Shown here in pieces: positions 44,898-55,700 of a stretch of DNA of 64,000 bases. The notes under the pieces were generated by a model that worked only from the letters and a program-made list of their open reading frames with translations, did no database searches and was not told the DNA's origin. This stretch comes from Cloacimonetes bacterium UBA5210 (GTDB lineage: Bacteria > Cloacimonadota > Cloacimonadia > Cloacimonadales > Cloacimonadaceae): assembly GCA_002412625.1 (NCBI GenBank), contig DHVK01000036.1:140200-204199 (forward strand). Direction: 5' to 3'. Each line of letters begins with the position of its first letter. Within the stretch, counting starts at the first letter, position 1. The translations under genes were made by a program, and so were the position numbers.

Positions 44898-45210
44898 GTG
44901 ATTTTTTCTGAAATCGCTCCCTTGCCGGCCGATTTCCCTTTGTGCACCAGCCGGATACTTCAACAAAGGGTAGTTCGTCAAATCTGATGATCAGAAGTGC
45001 TTGTTGAAATATATCCATTGCCCGCAGGAGCGGCTATAGTACTTTCTGTCTGATGCTTATGTTTTGTTCCGCGGGCAGAAAGGGGTGCAGGGGGAAAGAA
45101 TCACGAAGAATCGGCACAAAGGTTTACCGAATGCGCTTGACACTAACAGGATATCTGCAGATGTTGCGTCAACTATCATGCTTCAACAATTATTAAACAA
45201 TGAGGTCAAT
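44898..45210. other. Intergenic region upstream of the C10 peptidase gene
   Basis: About 310 bp between divergent genes. The frame of the peptidase extends upstream for 49 codons but has no signal peptide or ribosome-binding site there. TTGACA at 45137 is a possible -35 box without a good -10. Confidence 0.4.
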
Positions 45211-46887
45211 ATGAAAAGACTGCTTTGCATACTCTTTACCGTGATTGTCCTTAGCCTCGGGGCTACTGAGATAGCTCCCCGCAGAGCTTTGAACATCGCT
45301 GAAGACATCCTTGGCTCCCAATCTCGCCTGCACCGGATTCACGAAGGCGAAACCCTATACTCCGCCAGCACTGCCCTTGCTTATGTATATCACCTTTCCC
45401 CAAGCGGTTACATCGTGATATCGGCGCAGGAAGAACTGCCGGTGCTGATGGCGTATTCACTGGAATCCCCGTTTCGGGATCGCAGTGGCAAGAACCTTTT
45501 GCAGGAGCTGCTGCTGGCTGATCTTGCTAACCGCCTCAGCTACCCGCCATTGCATGAAGTGAACCGCCGCCAATGGTTGGAGGCAGAGCGCCGGGCACCG
45601 GGCATGAATCTTAGAAACGAGTATTTGTTGAACACCTCCTGGAATCAGACACATCCTTGGAACTCCATGTGTCCGATGGATCTCGTGAGCCAATCCCGCA
45701 GCCTGGCCGGTTGTCCCGCCATTGCCATGGCTCAGATCCTGAATTATCTGCAAACCCTGAATGGCACCAGACTGGATGATACGGACGACTATTATCATAG
45801 CTATGCCGGACGGAACTACATGATCGATGATGATTTTCTGGAGCTTGGTTTTCCCAGCTTTGCAGATTTGAACACTTCTTTGGATGAAGTGGACGCGACC
45901 TTTCGGCTGGGCAACCCTCTCAGTTCCACCACCAGCGCGGCATTGGTCTTTGCCGCCGGCACCGCATTGAAGCAGGTTTACTCTTCCCAAGGCTCCGGCA
46001 CTTTCGCGGTCAGCCAGGCGTATACTGCCTTTCAGCGCTTTGGCTTTCCCAATACGGAACTGCTGGGACCCACTGCTGAAAACCTTTACACCAAGATGAT
46101 CGCGAATCTTTCCGACGGGATCCCCGTGCATCTGGCGGTAGTTACTCCGGCCTGGGATGCGGGGCACAATGTGGTTGTGGACGGATACTCCGCGGAAGGG
46201 ATGTATCACCTGAATTTCGGCTGGGGTGGAAGCTATAACGGCTGGTACAATTTGCCCGAGGGTATTCCTTACAATCTTAGCGTGGTGGAAGGCGCAGTGG
46301 TGGATATCTACCCGGTAGTCTCGATCATGAGCCTCCCCGCGGCGCTGCAGATCGAAGCCGGCGGCAGCCAAACTATCGAGCTGGTCAACCTCAGCAACAG
46401 CCCTTTGCAACTGCAATACATCGTCTTCGGGGAAGGGCTGAATGCCGCGGAATGGAGCATAAACCCCGGCCTGTATTCCACCATCGCAGCCATGGATCTG
46501 CTGAATATCACCATATCGCACAACATTCCTGCGCGCGAACAAATCGAAAGCACAATCCGCCTGGTCTTCGATCATGCCTGGCTGGAACTCCCTCTCACCC
46601 TGAGCAGTGGTTCTTCCACAGAGGATATGCAGCAAACGCCGCCGGCATTGAGTGTGCGGGTAAGCCCAAATCCTTTCTCTGAACGTTGCGAGTTCTTGCT
46701 GTCCGAAGGTAAAGCCAGCCCCATGAGCCTTTCTATCTACAATCTCAAAGGGCAGTTGGTGAAAATAAGCGAAGAGCCGCTTTGGGACGGAAATACGCAG
46801 AGCGGAGACAGCTGCCCGAGCGGGATTTATCTATACAGACTCCAAAGCGGAAACCGGACAGTGTTAGGGAAAGTGCTGAAGCGCTGA
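45211..46887 (+). CDS. Secreted C10 (streptopain-like) cysteine peptidase with sorting domain
   Basis: A 558-residue exported protease. The start at 45211 has GAGG upstream and a signal peptide (about 1-18). A Spi/pro-peptide-like region follows (about 25-125). The peptidase domain has catalytic Cys168 in AGCPAIAMAQ and His319 in GHNVVVDGY, followed by NFGWGGSYNGWY. After an Ig-like region comes a sorting tail (about 484-558): SPNPF, YNLKGQLV, SGIYLYRLQSG. It probably degrades proteins outside the cell to feed amino-acid fermentation. The giant protein at 49783 carries an inactive relative of its catalytic domain. Confidence 0.87.
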   Translation: MKRLLCILFTVIVLSLGATEIAPRRALNIAEDILGSQSRLHRIHEGETLYSASTALAYVYHLSPSGYIVISAQEELPVLMAYSLESPFRDRSGKNLLQELLLADLANRLSYPPLHEVNRRQWLEAERRAPGMNLRNEYLLNTSWNQTHPWNSMCPMDLVSQSRSLAGCPAIAMAQILNYLQTLNGTRLDDTDDYYHSYAGRNYMIDDDFLELGFPSFADLNTSLDEVDATFRLGNPLSSTTSAALVFAAGTALKQVYSSQGSGTFAVSQAYTAFQRFGFPNTELLGPTAENLYTKMIANLSDGIPVHLAVVTPAWDAGHNVVVDGYSAEGMYHLNFGWGGSYNGWYNLPEGIPYNLSVVEGAVVDIYPVVSIMSLPAALQIEAGGSQTIELVNLSNSPLQLQYIVFGEGLNAAEWSINPGLYSTIAAMDLLNITISHNIPAREQIESTIRLVFDHAWLELPLTLSSGSSTEDMQQTPPALSVRVSPNPFSERCEFLLSEGKASPMSLSIYNLKGQLVKISEEPLWDGNTQSGDSCPSGIYLYRLQSGNRTVLGKVLKR

Positions 46888-46938
46888 ATCCGGGAGCAGA
46901 TATTATTCAAGCCAAACGCATAAACTGGGTTCAATGAA

Positions 46939-46971
46939 TAAAAAAAAGCCGCTCCGGGAAACCGGGGCGGC
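46939..46971 (-). terminator. Terminator shared by tRNA operon and peptidase gene
   Basis: A 10-bp stem (46948-46957 with 46962-46971, one G-U) with a GAAA loop. On the minus strand it is followed by eight or more T residues, ending the tRNA operon; on the plus strand AAAATATAT follows, so it may serve the peptidase gene as well. Confidence 0.8.
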
Positions 46972-46990
46972 AAAATATATGGGGGGAAAG

Positions 46991-47066
46991 TGGGGTGGAT
47001 GATGGGACTCGAACCCACAACGCCCGGAACCACAATCCGGTGCTCTGCCATTGAACTACACCCACC
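46991..47066 (-). tRNA. tRNA-His (GTG)
   Basis: Cloverleaf with anticodon GTG in loop TTGTGGT, an extra 5' G (47066) typical of tRNA-His, TTCGAGT T-loop and an encoded CCA (46991-46993). It is last in the four-tRNA operon. Confidence 0.92.
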
Positions 47067-47096
47067 ACAACAACATGGAAATGGCATTTAATAAGC

Positions 47097-47173
47097 TGGC
47101 ACGCCAGAAGGGATTCGAACCCCTGACCCGCAGCTTAGAAGGCTGCTGCTCTATCCTGCTGAGCTACTGGCGC
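47097..47173 (-). tRNA. tRNA-Arg (TCT)
   Basis: Acceptor stem GCGCCAG pairs with CTGGCGT, anticodon loop CTTCTAA gives TCT, T-loop TTCGAAT, encoded CCA at 47097-47099. Confidence 0.92.
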
Positions 47174-47186
47174 AAGAAAGCAAAAG

Positions 47187-47264
47187 TGGTAGCGGCGCAG
47201 GGATTTGAACCCCGGACCTACGGATTATGATTCCGACGCTCTAACCAGGCTGAGCTACACCGCC
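47187..47264 (-). tRNA. tRNA with CAT anticodon, elongator Met (or Ile2)
   Basis: Acceptor stem GGCGGTG pairs with CGCCGCT using two G-U pairs; anticodon loop ATCATAA gives CAT; T-loop TTCAAAT; encoded CCA at 47187-47189. It is not the initiator. A lysidine-modified tRNA-Ile is possible and cannot be excluded by eye. Confidence 0.85.
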
Positions 47265-47317
47265 ACACTTCTATAAAAAAGAACGAGTAATAAAATCTCG
47301 CTCTATAGTAAAAAAAA

Positions 47318-47393
<76 letters not shown>

Positions 47394-47407
47394 TCACATG
47401 TTCTGCC

Positions 47408-47435
47408 ACTATTTCAAAGAGCAGGATATTGTCAA
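47408..47435 (-). promoter_or_regulatory. Promoter of the tRNA operon
   Basis: On the minus strand TTGACA (47430-47435), 16-base spacer, AATAGT (47408-47413), 15 bases before the initiator tRNA. Confidence 0.65.
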
Positions 47436-47521
47436 GACAAATCTTCCCCGTCAACCCGAGAATGCTATGCAATGCTCTTTACTACAGAGAGATAGGTATT
47501 CGTCAAATAAACCGGATTCTG

Positions 47522-48262
47522 CTATATTTCCTCGGCATCTTCGCCATATATTTCTTTGAAGCGGGCTTTATCGATCTGGGTGGGCAGCCCTTCAAAAGCC
47601 TTGAAACCATCTTTGAGAGCCAGCACCCGGCTGCCGTAGCGCCGCGCCAAGGAGAGGAAGTGCAGCGAGCAGATCACCGCGATGCCTTCTTTGTTGATTT
47701 CCGCCAGATACTGCATGATCGAATCCGCAGTGGCAGGATCAAGGCTGGCAACCGGTTCGTCGGCCAAAATGATCCGCGGCTCCTGCATCAAAGCCCGGGC
47801 AATTGCTACACGCTGTTGCTGACCGCCGGAGAGCTGTTTCACCGGCTTTTTGGCAAAGTCCTGCAAACCTACGCGCTCCAGATTTCGATATGCGGCTTCT
47901 GTTTCCGGTTTGGTGAAGGCAGAGCCAAGGCCATGATAGCCCAATCTCCCGGTGAGCACATTGGTCAGCACGCTGAGGTTTTTGATCAGGTTAAATTGTT
48001 GAAAGACCATGGCGATATTGCGTCTGTACTCTCTTAGTTCCTTGCCTTTCAGATGGATAATAGAACTTCCGGAGAAGATCACATCGCCATTGCTGGGTTC
48101 GATGAGGCGATTTATACATCTCAGCAGGGTAGATTTTCCGCTTCCGGAAAGCCCCAGGAGGATGATGAAATCCTGGGATTCCGCCTCAAAGGAGAGCTTG
48201 TTTACGGCATAGCTCCGCCCATCGTAGCTTTTATATAAGTCTTTTACTTCCAATAAACTCAA
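47522..48262 (-). CDS. phnC: Phosphonate/phosphate-type ABC transporter ATPase
   Basis: A 246-residue ABC ATPase of the PhnC type. Walker A GLSGSGKST (about 36-44), signature LSGGQQQR (about 143-150), Walker B ILADEP and the H-loop His in SLHFL are all intact. It would energise uptake of phosphonate, phosphite or phosphate. It follows phnD by 9 bp. No PhnE permease is present on either side; a tRNA operon lies downstream. Confidence 0.87.
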   Translation of the reverse strand: MSLLEVKDLYKSYDGRSYAVNKLSFEAESQDFIILLGLSGSGKSTLLRCINRLIEPSNGDVIFSGSSIIHLKGKELREYRRNIAMVFQQFNLIKNLSVLTNVLTGRLGYHGLGSAFTKPETEAAYRNLERVGLQDFAKKPVKQLSGGQQQRVAIARALMQEPRIILADEPVASLDPATADSIMQYLAEINKEGIAVICSLHFLSLARRYGSRVLALKDGFKAFEGLPTQIDKARFKEIYGEDAEEI

Positions 48263-48271
48263 ACGATACTC

Positions 48272-49195
48272 CTACTTCAGCATTTCCGCGGGATCCATGT
48301 TCATCGCCCGCAGCGCTTCCCGCACAACTTCATAATCCGCGTCGGAGGCGTGTTCCAGCCCATCGACATCATACAAAGTCTTTAGGGTTGCCTTGCCTTG
48401 GGGGCTCTGGGCAAAGTCATAGAGTGCTTTTACCACTTCTTTCTCCAGTTCTTCAGGCATGTTTTTGCGGAAAGTAACGGTGTCGTTTGGGATCCAATCC
48501 GTGAAACCGATGATGCGGAGTTTCTCGAAGACATCAGGGTGAGTGCTGAACAGCTTTTCGCGCGCATCCATGGGCATTCCGGAGGAATCTGCCGGGCTCC
48601 AGTAGGTAGTGGCGACATCCGCGCGGCCGCTATAGACCGCCAGAAGGGCCTGGGGATGTCCCCCGGCAAAGATATGATCTTTGGGAACGATGCCTTTTTC
48701 TTTCAGGATGGCGGAAGGATAGATGTAGCCGGAGGTGGAAGCGGCATCGGTGTAGGCGATGATTTTGCCCTGGATGTCTTCCAAACTATTGATATTGGGG
48801 TTGTTGGTCACAAATTGTCCGCGATATTTGGTGAGATCGTTGCGCACAGTCATCAAGCGCACATTGGCGTCATACTTCTGTTTGGCAAGCACATAAGCAT
48901 AGGTGGGCAGCCAGGCTATATCCGCCTGATAGGTGCCCAGAGCTTCGATGACCGCCGCGTAGGAAGTGGGAACCGCGACCTTGAAGTGGTAGCCGGTAGC
49001 TTTGTGCAGAGCCTCAGCAATTGCTTCTCCGCTAGCCACCACTTTGCCGGCTTCCAGCGAAGGGACAAAATACATCCTGATCGGCTTTTGCCGCGTGCCC
49101 AGTTTCTTGTTCGCGTTTGAGATTCTGGTGCTTTCGCTCTGACACGCAATCAGGGACAGAACCGCAAAACCCAGGACAAACAGAATTTTTTTCAT
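48272..49195 (-). CDS. phnD: Phosphonate/phosphate-type ABC substrate-binding lipoprotein
   Basis: A 307-residue periplasmic binding protein of the PhnD/PtxB family with a lipobox LIAC (Cys about 18). Core segments include QADIAWLPTYAYV, YTDAASTSGYIYPS and ADVATTYWSP, which in this family bind the phosphorus oxyanion. It is the first gene of a phnD-phnC pair. Confidence 0.87.
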   Translation of the reverse strand: MKKILFVLGFAVLSLIACQSESTRISNANKKLGTRQKPIRMYFVPSLEAGKVVASGEAIAEALHKATGYHFKVAVPTSYAAVIEALGTYQADIAWLPTYAYVLAKQKYDANVRLMTVRNDLTKYRGQFVTNNPNINSLEDIQGKIIAYTDAASTSGYIYPSAILKEKGIVPKDHIFAGGHPQALLAVYSGRADVATTYWSPADSSGMPMDAREKLFSTHPDVFEKLRIIGFTDWIPNDTVTFRKNMPEELEKEVVKALYDFAQSPQGKATLKTLYDVDGLEHASDADYEVVREALRAMNMDPAEMLK

Positions 49196-49231
49196 AAGCG
49201 CTTTATTCTCCGTGAATTTGGCATATTAGGC

Positions 49232-49260
49232 ATAGTGTGACACAGAGCGATTATGGTCAA
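49232..49260 (-). promoter_or_regulatory. Possible phnDC promoter
   Basis: On the minus strand TTGACC (49255-49260), a 17-base spacer, then CACTAT (49232-49237). The -10 is poor, so this is a weak call. Confidence 0.35.
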
Positions 49261-49334
49261 GAGAAATTTCCTTAACAATTCGAAATTGAGGAGAAACCCT
49301 AGTCTCTGCCGCAGGAACTGAGCAGTGCCGGAGC

Positions 49335-49388
49335 TGATATCAAGCTGTTATTATCGAATGAACAGAGCTTGATAAGGGCTTGATCTGG
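49335..49388. repeat. Dispersed palindromic repeat, copy D
   Basis: GCTGTTATT at 49344 and ATAAGGGCTT at 49372, 28 bases apart, with units GCTTGATAAGG and GCTTGATCTGG in an 11-base period. Its left arm (GCTGATATCAAG) is the inverse of the right-arm unit of copies A and B. Confidence 0.75.
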
Positions 49389-49488
49389 AGAGAATATTGG
49401 GCTGGTGGCGCGGGCTTTGATAGGATAGAACGCAGATCGGGCGGATCGGGCGGATTTCCGCTGATATCTTGAGTGGAAGCTGTCTCAC

Positions 49489-49691
49489 GTGGAGTTCAAA
49501 GCGCATTGACGATTATTACAATACAAGCATATATTACAGCGCTTTGGACTTCACGCAGCAGGATGGTATCGAGATTTTCGCGCCGGATATTGGCGGGATA
49601 ATGTGCAATGTTCGGTTATATTGCTGTTTGAAGTCCAAGCCCCTTTCTTAATTATCTTTAATATAATAGATTAGTGAGGGGCTTGAACTCC
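49489..49691. repeat. 203-bp four-armed inverted repeat
   Basis: Two hairpins: 49489-49504 with 49539-49554 (16 bp, two G-U) and 49630-49644 with 49677-49691 (15 bp, two G-U), each with an AT-rich loop. The outer arms are also perfectly complementary to each other (TGGAGTTCAA with TTGAACTCCA), and so are the inner arms (TTGGACTTCA with TGAAGTCCAA). Two alternative folds are therefore possible. No coding sequence is evident. Confidence 0.75.
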
Positions 49692-49726
49692 AAAAGGGGC
49701 ATTTGTTGTGTCATGCTGCGGCAAGC

Positions 49727-49758
49727 AAAAAACCCGGATTCTGGGAGGAATCCGGGTT
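49727..49758 (-). terminator. Terminator of the giant surface-protein gene
   Basis: On the minus strand AACCCGGATTC and its complement (49731-49741 with 49748-49758), 11 bp with a 6-base loop, followed by TTTT. Confidence 0.85.
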
Positions 49759-49782
49759 GGAGTTTTTATGAATTTATCTCTG

Positions 49783-52700
49783 TTATTTGCTCAGCATCAT
49801 TTTGCGGGTGCGGCTGTAGCCTTTGGATTCCATACGGTAGATGTATAAGCCGGAATTCAGGGTTCTGCCGGCGTCGTCTTTGCCGTCAAAGACCACTGTG
49901 TGGGTGCCTTTGGGCAGGTCTCCGCTGAATAAGCTGCGGACGAGCTGGCCACGACTGTTGTACACTTTGAGTTTCACACTGGTATCTTCTTTCAGCCAGA
50001 ATGCAATGTTTGTGGAGGGATTGAAGGGGTTGGGATGGTTCCCCACGAGGTAATTGTATTCCGGGGTTTTCGGCACCAAGATGCTGTTTGAATATGTGGT
50101 GCCGGTTTCATATATACCGTGCCATCCGCAGACCACTGCCCAGGTGAAGCTGCCATGTTCAAGGCCGCCATGTACGGTATCCAAGACTGTGCCGGGGGTG
50201 GCTTTGCTTTCCACAAATACCCAATCTGCAATCGGGCTGTTCGGATAATTGGGAATGAAGTAAACTTCGTAATAATCCGGGGCAAAGAGCATATCCGGGG
50301 CATTGAAGCTGATCTGGTAGCCTTCCTCAGCATTAGTGGCTACTACACTGGTAGCGCCGGCGACCTGCGCAATGCGAATATCCACCACTACTTGCGCGGA
50401 GAGGTCTTCACCATAAACACTTTGCAGGCTGTAAGTATAGTTGCCATTGGGCAGATGTTCATCCAGGAAGGTAGTCTCTGTTCCGGTATAGATTTGCGTT
50501 CCCTGGCGCTTCAGGATGTACGCAGCGAATCCGTAGCTGTCCTGCGGTATCTGCCAGGTAAGTCTTACTCTGTAGCCATCAACCAAGGTGGCACTGAAGT
50601 TTTCCGGGAGGCGGGGCAGGATGAATTCCGTGCTGGCGGGCTCACTGAGAGCGGATTCGATATCCTGATACTGAGCCGTTACCCGGAAACTGTATATGCC
50701 ATTGGCTAAAGCCGTAAGCGAATAGGACGAAGCAACGGTGTTCCCGGTCATAAGCTCGTTCATATACACATTGTAATGCAGAAATTCGGGATCTGTGGGA
50801 ACAGTGTCCCACCGAAGCTGAATTGCGTTGCCGAGAGTGACGGCGCTGAGGTTTTGCGGAGTGTGGGGCCAATCGATCTGAATGGTCTCATCCTCGGGAT
50901 TAACCGGTGTAACCTGTGGCGACAGAACATCGCCATAAATGGATGCCACAGCATAGCTGTATAATCCCGGTTCAAGGTTTGTATCCGCGAAGGTGTAGAG
51001 GGTTCGTTCCGGCTGGTGGTAAAGCATGTCGTGAATAGCCGCGCCATTACGGTAGATTCTGAACCCGGTGAGGAAGCCCGTATCCACAGGAGTGTACCAG
51101 GAAACCATGGCAATGTTTCTTTGGATTTCTATAAACATCTGTTGAGGGGGGTAGGGCATGAGATGGTCAATATCCGTGCTTTGAGATAGCTGAGATTCGC
51201 CTTGAGTGTAAACCGCGCTCACCTGATAGCTGTAGCTGCCGTTGGGAAGATCTTCATCCACGAAGCTGTTTACCGTGCTGCTGCCAATCACCTCTTCATC
51301 ACGATACACATTGTAGCGCAAGAAATGCACTGCAGTGGGCACGTTATTCCAGCTTAGCTGAACCGAGCTTTCCACCGAAGTGGCTTGCAGATTTTGCGGT
51401 ACCACGAGATTCATGAATTGCACTTGAGCGCTATTAGAAGCGTCCGATTCTCCAAAAGTATAAGCTGCTTTGATCCAGTAATCATAGGTTCCGGGAAACA
51501 GGTTTGTATCGCTGAAGACGGTGGCTTCAGTTTGCCCGATCAATTCGTCATTGCGGTAAACATTATAGTGCTGCAGAAAACCGCTGTCAACGGGGGCTAC
51601 CCAGTTTAGAATTGCGTTTTCTTCAGTTAAATTTGCTTTCAGGTTTTGCGGCGGATAGGCGATCTGGATCAAGATCAGGAGGGTGGGACTTGGTTCGGAT
51701 TCGCCAAATTCATAAACGGCAGTAACCGTGTATTCATAGGCGGCATTGGGTAGAGAGGGATCCGTGAAAGCATTGATTGTAGTAGTTTCGATCAATACGT
51801 CGTCCCGATACACGCGGAAATATTGGAAGTACGCAGTATCAGTAGGATTGTCCCAGCTAAGGCCTACTGTGTTTTGATCCGTATAATAATCCAGGTTTAG
51901 TGGTGGATGGGCATATTGAACTTGAACATCATCCATGATCGGGGATGAGGTACCGAATTCGTAGATCGCCCGGATCTCATAGCTATAATCGCCATTGGGC
52001 AGGTCTTCGTCCAGATAGCCGGTTTCTGTTACCTGGGCTATTTGCACACCGTCGCGCTTAATCCTGTAGCCGAGCAGTTGGGTGGCGTCCTGGGTCGCAT
52101 TCCAGCTAAGCTGCACATTGTTGCCACTAACAGTGCTGATTAAATCGGTGGGCGGATATGGTAGCCATATTGCTGCGGTATATGTGTTTGATGGTTCTGA
52201 ATCGCCCCATTGGTAGCGGACTTTCACATGATAGTTGTGCACACCATTGGGGATGTTCTGATGATGGAAGTTGGTTCCGCTACCGTTGTAAACAATGAGT
52301 CCGTCGCAATATAGGTAGTATCCCAGGAATCCCCCGGTATCTGTAATTGGAGTCCAGTATAGCAACACACTATTGGATCCGGAGTTGCCGCTTAAGGTGG
52401 TAGGATAGGCGATCTGGACATTGACGTGCACAGTGTTTGATGGCGCGCTTTGCAGCTCACCTTCATAGATGGCCAGCACGTAGTAGGAGTGCAATCCGTT
52501 GGGCGGGGTGGGGCGGCTGTAGTATGGATTGATGGTGTTTGCCATCAGGACGCCATTATCATAGATTTCGTAGCGGATCAGGAAGGTGGCATCCGCGATG
52601 TACCAGCTAAACTGAAAATCTCCTGCGTTTTGGGTAAGCGTCAGGTTCTGCGGAGCATAGACGCGCAGGATGTGGGCTGTGGCTTCGTTGCTGAAGGCAG

Positions 52701-55700
52701 AGTTTATCTCACCGTAGCTGGCGCTTACTTTGTATGTATAATCGCCATTGGGCAGGTTGGAATCAATGTAAGTCTGCACGTCCGCTGCCAATTGGGCGAT
52801 GAGGGCGTCGTTGCGATATAGATTAAATCCGGTTTCGCCGGCTTGCGGCGGGCTCCAGCTCAGACTAACGCCATTGGGCGGCAAGTAATTGAATGCCAGG
52901 TTTGTGGGGGGATATGCCACAGTTACGGTGACATTCACGGTGGCGCCGGGGATGGACTCCGCGTTTGTGTATAGCGCGCGGACTTCATAGCTGTAGCTGC
53001 CGTTATCCAGTTCGCCATCGCTATAGCTGGTCAGGGTACTTTCCTGCAGGAACTCGCCATCGCGGAAGATCTTGTATCCCAATAGATCGCGGGAGAAGGT
53101 TGGCGGGGCTTCCCAGGCAAGGGTCACTGTGTCTTCCTGCACGGTTGCGCTGAGGTTTGCCGGGGGATATGGCACTTCAATTTGTGCCATCACGCTGTTT
53201 GTGGGTTCACTATCGGCAAAGCTGTAGCTGGCGACCACGTGATAGAGATATTGGCCGTTGGGCAGGTTTTGGTCTGTATAGAATGTGTTCGTAACCGTTT
53301 GGAGCAAGGCACCATCGCGATAGATCTTGTAAGCAGAGAGAAATCCGATGTCGGAAACCGATTCCCAGCTGAGCAGTACATCATTGCCATCCACACTGGC
53401 CTGCAGAGCGGAGGGGGCGTATGTGATCTGGATGAGCGCGGGTAGCGCGGGAGAAAGCGCGGATTCACCAAAAGCATAGACGGCGCTGATCTGGTATTGA
53501 TATTGTCCATTTGGCAGGGTAGCGTCCGTGTAAGCGGGGTAGCTGGAGATCTGCAGTGCAGTTCCGTCACGGTAGATTTGGTAATGCGAGAATCCATAGA
53601 GGTTGCCCGGAGCGTCCCAGGAAAGCTGGACGTTGTTTTGGGATACTTCCAGGGCAAAACCGAGCGGGCTATGCGGAATGCCGATGCTTACTGTGGCGGT
53701 GTTTCCGGGCTGTGATACGGCTTCCTGGTAAACTGCCTTCACGAAGATGGAGTATTCGCCATTGGGCTGGGCTTCGATCAGGTAGCTTGTAGTTTGGGGA
53801 TTTGAGAGATACAGCAGTTCAGAGTTGTTTACAAAGATCAGGTAACCGATCTCGCCTTGGCCCGGGGCGCTCCAATTCAAGCTGATGTCGTTTTGGTTCA
53901 CCACTTCAGCTGTCAGAGCTTGCGGGGGATAGGCATACATCAGGTTGATCTGTACGCTGTTGCTGGCGGAAGATATACCCAAGGGGTATTGGGCTCTCAC
54001 ATAATATTCATAAACGCCATTGGGCAGGTCGGGGTCCGGGAATTCAGTGCCGGAGCTGGTGCCGATCTGGGCACCATTGCGATAGATCAGATAGCCGGTG
54101 GGGTTCGGTTGTGGAGCGTCCCAGCTAAGCAGGATGTCTCTTTCACCGCTGATAGTGGCGCTGAGGTTTGTGGGCGGGAGGAGTTCCGGGACTACATTCA
54201 CCACGATGCTCACGGTGTTGGAAGGGGCAGAAACGCCGCTGCCATAGACGGCAATCACGTAATAGCTGTAGTTGCCGTTCGGTACGCCGGTATCGGTAAA
54301 AGTGCTTTGAGAGGGGTTTGCCAGGGCTTGATGCAAGCTTCCGTTGCGGTACACAAAGTATCCGGTGAGGGCGCGGGTGGGTCCGGTGGCAGGGATATCC
54401 CAGGCAAGAGTCACGGTGTCTTCCTCCACTTCCGCGCTCAGGTTGGTGGCGGGGTAGAGGATTTCTACAAAGAGGTTCACAGTGTTTGAGGGGGCGGATT
54501 CAGCTTCACCGAAAAGCGCGGTTACATGGTAATTGTATGCGCCGTTGGCAAGGCCCGCATCCAGGTAGTCCGCGGTGGTGGTTTGGGCGAGGGCTACGCC
54601 ATTGCGATACACTTTGTAGCTCACCGGGCTCAAAGCGGAGAATACTGCTTCCCAGTTTAGCTGTACGTTGTTGCCGGACAAGCTGTATTGAAGCCCCTGA
54701 GGGGGATAGACCATGTCAATAGTGCCGCTGAAAGCATTTGAGAAGTCCGTGATGTAAGTGCCATACCAGGAATAAACCGCGCGCACGCTGTATGTGTAGC
54801 TTCCGTTGGGTAGATCGGAATCAGTGAAGGTCTGGGTCATGCTTTCGGCGATCATCCCGGAATTCCGGTAGATTTCGTAACGGAGGAGCTCGCCCAGAGG
54901 GGGTTCTTGCTCAACGCTCCAGTTCAGGGTGATGTCATTGTCCTGTAATGCGCCAAAGAGCTGCAGAGTGGTGGGGTTCAGATTCACTTCCATAGTAACT
55001 GTATTGGAAGGCTCCGATTCCAGCTCGCCATAGACCGCTGTAACATAATATGAATAGCTACCTGAGGCAGTGGGTATATCTTCTGCCGCTTCCCAGGAGG
55101 CCTGAGCAAGAAATGCGGAATCACGATAGACATTGTAGTAATCCGCGTCAACGTCATCCGGGGCAGACCAGGCCAGATTCACTACCCGGAGGGCGGTCAC
55201 GGAGGCACTTAGGTTCTGCGGGGCAGGGGTATAGCTGATCGTGAGCGTAAGCGGAGCGGTCAGATCAGAGATCCCGCTTGAATAGATAGCGGCTACGCGA
55301 TATTGGTAGCTGCCGTTGGGCAGATTGGCATCGATGTAGCTTTCAGCGCTTGTCTGTTCTTCAATGACGGTGCTGTTGCGCCACACGCGGTAGCCGAGGA
55401 AGGCTCTGTCCGGAAATTCGGGGGCAGTCCAACTGAGGTGCGCATCCCGCTCCTGGACTGAGCCGGTCAGGTTTGTGGGCGGAAGTAGCTCTTCCACATA
55501 GAAGGTAACGCCGTTTGTTGCGCCGGATTCTTGGCTGCCAAAGAGGGCGGTCACATAGTAAGAATAGTTGCCGCCGGGCAGATCCATGTCCGTGAAGCTT
55601 GTCCCTGCTGTCTGGGCGACTACTGCGCCATTGCGATAGACCCTGTATGTGATGGGGCGCAGGGGGGAATAAACGCCATCCCAGCTTAGGCTGATAGTTG

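Larger units (their letters stand above)
49261..49725. other. Intergenic region with repeat elements
   Basis: About 465 bp between phnD and the terminator of the giant gene, holding palindromic repeat copy D and the four-armed inverted repeat. A 60-codon open frame runs through the latter but is not credible. Confidence 0.5.

Noticed and set aside
45457..46635. A 392-codon open frame antisense to the C10 peptidase gene
   Set aside because: The sense strand encodes a clear peptidase with catalytic residues and sorting tail; the antisense product is not protein-like.
49469..49651. A 60-codon open frame upstream of the giant gene's terminator
   Set aside because: Lies across the arms of the four-armed inverted repeat and has no start context.
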